This document shows positions 1 to 6,605 of a DNA stretch of 6,605 nt, in pieces. This DNA is from JAABTL01 sp964465355. GTDB taxonomy: Bacteria > Deinococcota > Deinococci > Deinococcales > Trueperaceae. A program made the translations under genes and the position numbers. Position 1 is the first letter of the stretch. The number at the start of each line of letters is the position of its first letter. Location of the stretch: the NCBI GenBank assembly GCA_964465355.1, contig CAYXJZ010000129.1, positions 1 to 6,605 on the forward strand. The letters are read 5' to 3'. The notes beneath the pieces are model-generated. The model was not told where the DNA came from. It worked only from the letters and a program-made list of their open reading frames with translations, and ran no database searches.

Positions 1-53
<53 letters not shown>

Positions 54-57
54 ACGG

Positions 58-98
58 CGATGGGGCGGGACATCTCTCAACGATGTCCCGCCCCATCG
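58..98. terminator. Long perfect hairpin between convergent tRNA-Pro and VOC gene
   Basis: A 16-bp perfect inverted repeat pairs 58-73 with 83-98. It can add a 17th pair (C74-G82) to leave a 7-nt loop. It begins five bases after the tRNA CCA end and lies downstream of the convergent minus-strand gene ending at 135, so it fits a bidirectional terminator. Neither side carries a clear run of T, so it is not a textbook intrinsic terminator. It could also act in tRNA 3'-end processing or block readthrough between the converging units. Confidence 0.72.
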
Positions 99-134
99 TT
101 CATCTAGAGGCCAGGAGGCTCGTGCGGCTGGGTG

Positions 135-554
135 CTAGCCTTGCTCGCCGCCCTCGGCAGCGTTCATGTCCATCCACACCGCTTCGAAGGTGTGCCCATC
201 CGGGTCCTCGAAGGCGCGGTTGTACATCCAGCCCATGTCCATCGCCGGGCGAGGGTCGGCCTTGCCGCCGGCTGCGGCAGCGGCCTCGACGATGGCGTCC
301 ACCTCTTCGCGGCTGTCCCGCGTCAGGGCGGCCAAGAAGCCGGTGGCTTGCTTCGCTTCGGCCACGGGCTTCGCGGAGAAGGTGCTGAAGTAGTCGGTCG
401 TCAGCAACTGGAAGGTGAGGCTGTCTGACCAGTTCATCGACGAGGCCTGATGGTCGCTGAACTGCTCGTTCTTCTGGCAGCCGATCGCCTGGTAGAAGCG
501 CGTGGCGGCGTCGAGGTCCCTGACGGGCAGGTTGAGGAAGAGTGCCTTGGACAT
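135..554 (-). CDS. VOC (glyoxalase/bleomycin-resistance/dioxygenase) family protein
   Basis: A 139-residue protein of the vicinal oxygen chelate fold, closest in style to the PhnB/COG3607 'lactoylglutathione lyase-like' group. The first beta-alpha-beta module opens with FLNLPVRDLDAATRFY (residues 6-21). The second follows TRDSREEVDAIVEAA (78-92) and ends with EDPDGHTFEAVWMD (116-129), a hallmark of the superfamily. E124 sits where the last metal ligand usually is. N8 occupies the place of the first histidine of true glyoxalase I, so classic glyoxalase activity should not be assumed. Such proteins often act in detoxification or small-molecule modification, but the substrate here is unknown. 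Start ATG at 554 is supported by AAGGAG (562-567) seven bases upstream. It is a single-gene unit convergent with the tRNA. Confidence 0.9.
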   Translation of the reverse strand: MSKALFLNLPVRDLDAATRFYQAIGCQKNEQFSDHQASSMNWSDSLTFQLLTTDYFSTFSAKPVAEAKQATGFLAALTRDSREEVDAIVEAAAAAGGKADPRPAMDMGWMYNRAFEDPDGHTFEAVWMDMNAAEGGEQG

Positions 555-855
555 GAGGGTTCTCCTTGTCTGTTGACCCGGTAGAGGTGAGCGAAGAGAC
601 CAATGGTGCCGTCAGGCATGGTGCTCTTCGTCACCTCCTCCCGTGTCCGGTCACCTTAGCCGCCACCTGGAGCGCCAGGCATCCGCCGGCAGGCGCAGGG
701 GACCCTACGCTCCATGACGTACGCCGCTGCGTCAAGCCCGCACCGCCTGCTCGTGCTAGCATCCCTGCGTTCGGACCCTGCGGGAGGTGACATACCCGGG
801 GTTCGCGTCTGGGCCGGCGTGGCCTTGGCGCGCACCGTCGCCGGAGGCTCCCCGC
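555..855. other. Noncoding divergent region between VOC and VUT genes
   Basis: About 300 bp without a convincing gene. On the minus strand, TAAGGT (653-658) could be a -10 for the VOC gene, giving a leader of roughly 90 nt; no good -35 is seen. The same strand carries a strong purine-rich SD-like run (631-642) far upstream of the VOC start. Two small inverted repeats are visible: CCTGG/CCAGG (666-670 with 675-679) and TGACGTA/TGCGTCA (715-721 with 728-734, one G-T pair). I looked for a preQ1 riboswitch before the queuosine-type transporter and recognised none. Confidence 0.5.
754..762 (+). promoter_or_regulatory. Possible extended -10 promoter for the VUT gene
   Basis: TGCTAGCAT matches the extended -10 pattern TGn-TAnnnT exactly. 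No recognisable -35 lies 16-18 bp upstream, which extended -10 promoters can tolerate. Transcription would start near 769, leaving a leader of about 87 nt before the ATG at 856. The call rests on one short motif. Confidence 0.35.
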
Positions 856-1773
856 ATGGCACCCACCCCCCTGCCCCACCAGACCGACCCATCGCCACCC
901 CTCGTCGGCCAACCCGCGGCCTGGCTGTTGGGCGTCAGCGTCCTGCTGGTCCCCTGGGCCAGCCAACTGCTCTTCGTCCTCAGCCGTTTCGGCCAGGAGC
1001 CGCCTGCTAGCCTGCCCTTGGCCGTGATCGTCCTGCTGTCCGCCATGCTGGCCGCGCCAGCCTCGGCCGCAGCTGCGAGGCTTCCGCGCGGCGTGGCGCT
1101 GGCCATCGCCGCCGTCGGCACCGCGCTGGCCGTGATCAGTGCCCTATGGGCGGGCCTCCCGGCCGCCTACCTGGCCGGCCTGCCCATCACGCTGGCGGTG
1201 GCCTTGGCCCTTCGCGCCCTCCCAGACCGCCGCCCCGAGCTCTACGGCGCCGTGCTGGTCTACGTGGCCTGCACGGTGCTGGCCAACTTCACCCTCGACT
1301 CCTTCCTGCCCATCGGCAGCTTCTTCCTCGTCAACGTCGGCACCTTCTTCTTCGGCGTCATCTTCACCCAGCGCGACCGGCTGCACGCCTTCGGCCGCCC
1401 GGTGGTCTACCGCGTCATCGCGTTGGCAGCGGTGGCCAACGTCATCGCCGCCTTCGCCGTCGGCACGCCGCTGCGCTACGTGGCGGTGAGCTTCCTTGCC
1501 CTGCTGGTCTCCGAGGCGACCGACACCGAGGTCTACCACCGGCTGTTGCACCGCAGCTGGTTCAGCCGGGTGGCCAGCTCCAACGCCGTGTCTGCGCCAC
1601 TGGACACGGTCCTGTTCACGGTCCTCGCCTTCGCAGGCGAGTCCTTCGCCACCGCGCAGTGGATGCTGCAGGTCATCGTCACCGACGTGCTGGTCAAGTA
1701 CGGCGCCAGCCTGGTGGCCGCCGTCACGCTCCTCAGCCGCCCGGGTTGGCGACCGCGGACCCCGTCCAGCTAG
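856..1773 (+). CDS. VUT family membrane transporter (YhhQ/queuosine-precursor-transporter type)
   Basis: A 305-residue, strongly hydrophobic protein. The C-terminal half (about 130-295) carries the Vut_1 pattern: FFFGVIFTQRDRLH (164-177), LLVSEATDTEVYHRL (216-230) and ASSNAVSAPLDTVLFTVLAF (240-259), with polar and acidic residues inside membrane segments. Characterised relatives such as E. coli YhhQ import queuosine precursors (preQ0/preQ1), so uptake of a deazapurine across the inner membrane is the family-based guess. Residues 21-125 add about four extra hydrophobic segments that most relatives of 210-250 residues lack. Start ATG 856 is preferred over an in-frame GTG at 787 because GGAGG (843-847) sits eight bases before it. 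No queuosine genes are nearby. Its stop overlaps that of the convergent amidase. Confidence 0.85.
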   Translation: MAPTPLPHQTDPSPPLVGQPAAWLLGVSVLLVPWASQLLFVLSRFGQEPPASLPLAVIVLLSAMLAAPASAAAARLPRGVALAIAAVGTALAVISALWAGLPAAYLAGLPITLAVALALRALPDRRPELYGAVLVYVACTVLANFTLDSFLPIGSFFLVNVGTFFFGVIFTQRDRLHAFGRPVVYRVIALAAVANVIAAFAVGTPLRYVAVSFLALLVSEATDTEVYHRLLHRSWFSRVASSNAVSAPLDTVLFTVLAFAGESFATAQWMLQVIVTDVLVKYGASLVAAVTLLSRPGWRPRTPSS

Positions 1774-3113
1774 AGCCCCAGCTGCTCCACGGCGCGCGCC
1801 ACCCCCAGCGCCAGCGCCTCCTCACCCGCGGCCGTACAGATCATCAGACCCACCGGCAGGCCTTCGCCGTCCAGGCCAACCGGCACCGTCGCGGCCGGCA
1901 GGCCGAGCAGGTTGACCAGGGCGGTGTTGCGCAAGACGGCGCCGTTGGTCAGGTGGTAGGCCTCGTCGCTGGCGTTCATGTCGGCGATGCGGGGTGGTGT
2001 GACGGCCACCGTCGGGGCCAACAGCGCGTCGACACCGAGCATGCGCTCGGCCACCGCCTGCCGCAACCGCTGACGCTCGTAGACCATCCGCAGGTAATCG
2101 GTGGCCGGCCGTCCCGTCACCGCGCGGATACGCTGCACCACACGCCGGTCCATCCGGTCCCCGAAGCGGTCGAGGCGCTCGCCATGGATGGTCAGGCTCT
2201 CGTAGGACGAGATGCTGCCGAAGCTGGGGTAGATGCCGTTCAGTTCGGCCAGCTCGGGAAGCGGGTCGCGCAGCACCCGGTGGCCGGCCGCCACCAACGC
2301 GGCCAAGGCAGCCTCGAAGCGGCCCTCCACGCCTGGATCGAGCCCCTCCTGCCACACCGTGGGCGGCGCCCAGAAGCGCCGAGCCGGGGGCAACGCCGCC
2401 AGCGGCGTCACCGGCGCGGCGCTCATCGCCCGCCACAGCGCCCATGCGTCGTCGGCGTCACGGGCGATGGGGCCGAGGGTGTCGAGCGTGGTGGACAGTG
2501 GCACCACACCCTCCGTGGTCAGGGCCCCGTCGGTGGTCTTGAGGCCGACCAGGCCATTGAAGCTGGCGGGGATGCGCACCGATCCGCCCGTGTCGCTGCC
2601 GACGGCCGCGGCTGCCCAGCCCAAGGCCACGGCCACCGCACTGCCGCTGGAGGAGCCGCCAGGCACGCGGCTGGCATCGACCGCGTTGCCGAGGTCACCG
2701 GTGTGCGGGTTGAGGCCGAGACCCGAGAAGGCCAGCTCGGTCATCGTGCTCTTGCCGAGGAACACCGCACCTGCCGCGTCCAGCCTGGCGGCCACCGGCG
2801 CGTCCTGGGTGGCCGGCGGGTCGCCGAAGTAGGCGGGCGACCCGGCACCGGTCACCTCGCCTTCGGTGTCCACGTTGTCCTTGACCACGATGGGCACGCC
2901 GTCCATCGGCCCCATGAGGTGACCGTGCCGCCAGCGCCGCGAGGCCGCTGCCGCCTGGGCCCGTGCGCGGGACGCGGTGAGCAGACGCAGGATGGGGCCG
3001 GGCGACACCTTGGCCAGGAAGGCCTCGGCGACCTCGGCCGGGTCGAGGCTACCGTCGCGGTAGCGGGCTGCCAGCTCGGTGACCTTGAGGGTGGTGGGGT
3101 CGGAGGTGGACAC
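1770..3113 (-). CDS. Amidase signature family hydrolase
   Basis: A 447-residue amidase-signature enzyme, which hydrolyses amide bonds through a Ser-cisSer-Lys triad. Visible triad: K78 in VVKDN, cis-Ser S154 in GGSSSGSA (152-159) and nucleophile S178 in SDTGGSVRIPA (173-183). The 24-residue gap between the two serines matches the family, for example fatty acid amide hydrolase. The N-terminal helical start (TELAARYRDGSLDPAEVAEAF) and the C-terminal LLGLPAATVPVGL (402-414) resemble GatA and AtzF-like amidases. No gatB or gatC is adjacent and it is somewhat short for GatA, so a stand-alone amidase of unknown substrate is likelier. GTG at 3113 is chosen because residues before it (the frame stays open to 3491) do not resemble the family and would overlap the small gene at 3178. 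It is likely cytoplasmic; no signal peptide is seen. Confidence 0.93.
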   Translation of the reverse strand: MSTSDPTTLKVTELAARYRDGSLDPAEVAEAFLAKVSPGPILRLLTASRARAQAAAASRRWRHGHLMGPMDGVPIVVKDNVDTEGEVTGAGSPAYFGDPPATQDAPVAARLDAAGAVFLGKSTMTELAFSGLGLNPHTGDLGNAVDASRVPGGSSSGSAVAVALGWAAAAVGSDTGGSVRIPASFNGLVGLKTTDGALTTEGVVPLSTTLDTLGPIARDADDAWALWRAMSAAPVTPLAALPPARRFWAPPTVWQEGLDPGVEGRFEAALAALVAAGHRVLRDPLPELAELNGIYPSFGSISSYESLTIHGERLDRFGDRMDRRVVQRIRAVTGRPATDYLRMVYERQRLRQAVAERMLGVDALLAPTVAVTPPRIADMNASDEAYHLTNGAVLRNTALVNLLGLPAATVPVGLDGEGLPVGLMICTAAGEEALALGVARAVEQLGL

Positions 3114-3177
3114 GACGCAGCCTACCGCCCGTCGGCGGCGCGGTACCATGCAGGAGAGCCGCCGGAGGGCCACCCGC
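3114..3177. promoter_or_regulatory. Divergent promoter region between amidase and small gene
   Basis: Only 64 bp separate the two divergent starts, so both promoters must be here or inside the genes. On the minus strand, TAGGCT (3119-3124) lies five bases before the amidase GTG and could give a leaderless or nearly leaderless mRNA; no good SD precedes that GTG. On the plus strand, TACCAT (3144-3149) is a candidate -10 placing the start near 3156, upstream of the SD at 3164-3169. No convincing -35 is visible for either. Confidence 0.4.
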
Positions 3178-3462
3178 ATGCAACGCACCCGCGCCGAACT
3201 CGAGTCGATGAACCACGAGGAACTGGTCCACCGGGTCCTGGAGCTGCAAGACATGCTCAAGGAGGGCCTGGCCGTGCGCGGCGCCCTGCACTCGGTGCTC
3301 AACGCCCTGCTGGCCGCCAAGACCGACGAGGTGGCCACCTTCGCCGACGCCGACGAGGCAGCCTTGTCGCCGGAGGAGCAGGCCCTGAAGCGGGCATGGG
3401 CGACGGCGCGGCATGCGGTGTCGAACCCCCTTGGCGCGGCGAAGCGACGGCAAGACGGCTGA
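3178..3462 (+). CDS. Hypothetical small helical protein, function unknown
   Basis: A 94-residue soluble, charged protein that I do not recognise. Residues 1-47 look helical with possible coiled-coil character (ELESMNHEELVHRVLELQDM), with leucine or valine spaced along an acidic helix. Residues 48-80 are acidic and alanine-rich, and the C-terminus is basic (AAKRRQDG). It has no cysteines, signal peptide or membrane segment. ATG 3178 is chosen because GGAGGG (3164-3169) lies eight bases upstream; an in-frame ATG at 3148 has no SD. It is divergent from the amidase and followed by tandem hairpins, so it appears to be a one-gene transcript. The frame, SD and terminator support a real gene. The function is open; a helical adaptor or regulator is only a guess. 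Confidence 0.72.
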   Translation: MQRTRAELESMNHEELVHRVLELQDMLKEGLAVRGALHSVLNALLAAKTDEVATFADADEAALSPEEQALKRAWATARHAVSNPLGAAKRRQDG

Positions 3463-3494
3463 GGAGCGCTTCGCTCCTCGGATGCGAGCATCCG
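3461..3494 (+). terminator. Two tandem hairpins after the small gene
   Basis: The first hairpin is an 8-bp stem (3461-3468 with 3472-3479) whose left arm includes the last two bases of the stop codon. The second is a 6-bp stem (3479-3484 with 3489-3494) that directly abuts it, extendable to 7 bp. No T-tract follows. The position suggests transcription termination or mRNA 3'-end protection. The pair could also be a copy of a dispersed palindromic repeat, which needs genome-wide counting. Confidence 0.6.
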
Positions 3495-3542
3495 ATCAGT
3501 TCAGCCGGCTGGGTCGCGCTGCCTCGAGGCTGCCGGGCACAG

Positions 3543-3558
3543 CTACAAGATCTTGTAT
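3543..3558. promoter_or_regulatory. Candidate NrdR box 1 upstream of nrdJ
   Basis: It contains a perfect 14-bp palindrome, TACAAGATCTTGTA (3544-3557). Against the known NrdR box acaCwAtATaTwGtgt it matches the conserved core (CWAnATnTWG) completely and 11 of 16 positions overall. NrdR is the Zn-ribbon/ATP-cone repressor that senses dATP/ATP and shuts off ribonucleotide reductase genes. The site lies just upstream of the -10, in the -35 region of the nrdJ promoter, where a bound repressor would block polymerase. Confidence 0.72.
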
Positions 3559-3559
3559 C

Positions 3560-3568
3560 TGGTAGGAT
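3560..3568 (+). promoter_or_regulatory. Extended -10 promoter of nrdJ
   Basis: TGGTAGGAT fits TGn-TAnnnT. There is no clear -35, since that region is taken up by the palindrome at 3543-3558. The start would fall near 3575, giving a leader of about 166 nt. Its location between the two NrdR-like boxes supports the call. Confidence 0.55.
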
Positions 3569-3573
3569 CATCG

Positions 3574-3589
3574 GCACTAGGGCTGGTAG
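3574..3589. promoter_or_regulatory. Candidate NrdR box 2 (degenerate)
   Basis: GCACTAGGGCTGGTAG keeps the outer half-site features CACTA and T.GT of the NrdR consensus (8 of 16 positions) but loses the central AT. On sequence alone it would be weak. Its centre is exactly 31 bp from that of box 1 (15 bp between the boxes), the spacing typical of paired NrdR sites, and it covers the predicted transcription start. Confidence 0.45.
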
Positions 3590-3740
3590 CTCGACCCAGC
3601 GAACCTCAGCCAGGCACGGCAGGCCAAGGCCACTGCGAGCGAGATCCCTGACTCGGGACGGCGAGCGATCCGTCCATCGCGGGCAATCCAAGCCGGGACG
3701 CCTCTGGTGCCGAACAGGCCCAAGGGGCGCGAGGCGCAGC
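3575..3740 (+). other. Structured 5' leader of nrdJ
   Basis: About 166 nt between the predicted start site and the nrdJ ATG with no gene. A 6-bp hairpin GGACGG/CCGTCC (3656-3661 with 3670-3675) competes with TCCC/GGGA (3645-3648 with 3655-3658) for shared bases. A near-repeat occurs at 3635-3647 and 3661-3671 (GCGAGCGA-TCC, the first copy with two extra bases). AAGCCGGGACGCCT (3690-3703) faintly resembles a B12 box, but the rest of the cobalamin riboswitch core is not recognisable. The SD for nrdJ is probably GAGG (3731-3734). Confidence 0.4.
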
Positions 3741-6353
<2,613 letters not shown>

Positions 6354-6385
6354 GGTGGGTCGCCATCCCAACGACAAGCCCTTCA

Positions 6386-6403
6386 TGTCAAGCTCACTTG
6401 ACG
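6386..6403. promoter_or_regulatory. Operator-like inverted repeat, copy 1
   Basis: TGTCAAGctcaCTTGACG has 6-bp perfect arms (GTCAAG/CTTGAC) around a 4-bp centre. Its right arm contains the -35 hexamer of the promoter at 6398-6426. A second copy of the same 18-bp design lies 33 bp downstream. It is likely the binding site of a dimeric repressor whose identity cannot be told from the window. Confidence 0.7.
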
Positions 6404-6426
6404 CTCCCTGGGTCAGAATGTAAAGT
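6398..6426 (+). promoter_or_regulatory. Near-consensus sigma-70-type promoter
   Basis: The -35 TTGACG (6398-6403) and -10 TAAAGT (6421-6426) are separated by exactly 17 bp. Each hexamer is close to consensus, making this the best promoter in the window. Transcription would begin near 6433, about 30 nt before the ATG at 6464. Both hexamers lie inside the two operator-like repeats, so the promoter is probably strong but tightly repressed. Confidence 0.8.
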
Positions 6427-6436
6427 GTGCTTGACG
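6419..6436. promoter_or_regulatory. Operator-like inverted repeat, copy 2
   Basis: TGTAAAGtgtgCTTGACG shares the frame TGTnAAG-N4-CTTGACG with copy 1; its left arm differs by one base, where it carries the -10 hexamer. Centres of the two copies are 33 bp apart, about three helical turns, so two dimers could sit on one DNA face and cover both promoter elements. Confidence 0.65.
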
Positions 6437-6463
6437 ACTGCCCTTGTTCGAGGAAGGCTCACC

Positions 6464-6605
6464 ATGACCCGCGCCCGTCCCCTCAGCACCGCCCTCGCCT
6501 CGGCCTCCGCCGGCGCCTTGGTGTTCGGAGCCTTAGGCGCCCTCACCCCGCCGGCCGGCGGCCTGATCGGCGGCTTGGCTGCTGGCCTGGCCGGCTTCAT
6601 CGGCA
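6464..6605 (+). CDS. Putative membrane protein, truncated by window end
   Basis: The first 47 residues of a protein that runs off the window. The start is a short basic stretch (MTRARP) followed by two Ala/Gly/Leu-rich hydrophobic stretches, about 8-28 and 32-47, broken by TPPAGG. This suggests a multi-pass membrane protein rather than a secreted one, since no cleavage motif stands out. ATG 6464 follows AGGAAGG (6451-6457) with six bases between. It is driven by its own strong, operator-flanked promoter rather than by nrdJ. I do not recognise a family. Genes with this arrangement are often followed by the gene for their own repressor, but that lies outside the window. Confidence 0.7.
   Translation, partial: MTRARPLSTALASASAGALVFGALGALTPPAGGLIGGLAAGLAGFIG

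Noticed and set aside
763..855. preQ1 riboswitch in the leader of the VUT gene.
   Set aside because: No recognisable aptamer core or the compact pseudoknot pattern was seen.
1144..1551. Open frames antisense to the transporter and other genes.
   Set aside because: In DNA this GC-rich, long antisense frames are expected by chance. They lack SD sites and show no family resemblance.
3114..3491. N-terminal extension of the amidase frame by up to 126 residues.
   Set aside because: It is antisense to the small gene with its good SD, has no family resemblance, and family-like sequence begins just after the GTG at 3113.
1146..3740. The nrdJ reading frame stays open far upstream, suggesting a giant 1735-residue protein.
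   Set aside because: The upstream part runs out of frame or antisense to the transporter, amidase and small gene and has low-complexity shadow composition. NrdJ homology begins near 3741, with an SD and promoter just before it.
3575..3740. Canonical cobalamin riboswitch before nrdJ.
   Set aside because: Only a partial B12-box-like stretch and a lone CCACTG are seen. The GGTG-containing core elements in the correct order are not found.
6394..6600. Minus-strand 68-codon frame over the final gene.
   Set aside because: Pro/Ala/Arg-rich shadow of the membrane-protein frame with no SD, crossing the promoter region.

Overview
The window is GC-rich chromosomal bacterial DNA with strong Shine-Dalgarno (SD) sites and a CCA-encoding tRNA. 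The lineage cannot be fixed from this sequence. High GC, TAnnnT-type -10 elements, one possibly leaderless start and a long adenosylcobalamin-dependent ribonucleotide reductase would suit a Deinococcota (Truepera-like) or actinobacterial genome. That placement is inference.

Left part (1-1773): the 3' portion of a tRNA-Pro(CGG) is followed by a long perfect hairpin. The hairpin also separates it from a convergent VOC/glyoxalase-like gene on the minus strand. About 300 bp of noncoding DNA holds possible divergent promoters, then comes a plus-strand VUT-family (queuosine-precursor-type) membrane transporter with a long hydrophobic N-terminal extension.

Middle part (1770-3494): an amidase-signature hydrolase lies on the minus strand. 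It shares a CTAG tetranucleotide with the transporter, so both stop codons overlap. A 65-bp divergent intergenic region separates the amidase from a small plus-strand gene encoding a 94-residue helical protein of unknown function. Two tandem hairpins follow that gene.

Right part (3495-6605): the core gene is nrdJ, a complete 870-residue class II ribonucleotide reductase with its catalytic and redox cysteines. Upstream is an extended -10 promoter lying between two NrdR-box-like palindromes whose centres are 31 bp apart, the usual layout for dNTP-responsive NrdR repression. A 166-nt leader follows with no recognisable cobalamin riboswitch. After nrdJ there is a near-consensus promoter embedded in two copies of an 18-bp inverted repeat. 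It drives a membrane-protein gene cut off by the window end.

Apart from nrdJ and its control region, the genes look like single-gene units rather than one operon: VOC enzyme, transporter, amidase and small protein alternate in strand. No defence system, CRISPR array, insertion sequence or biosynthetic cluster is visible. The most interesting signals are the two tandem-operator promoters and the extra segments inside NrdJ.
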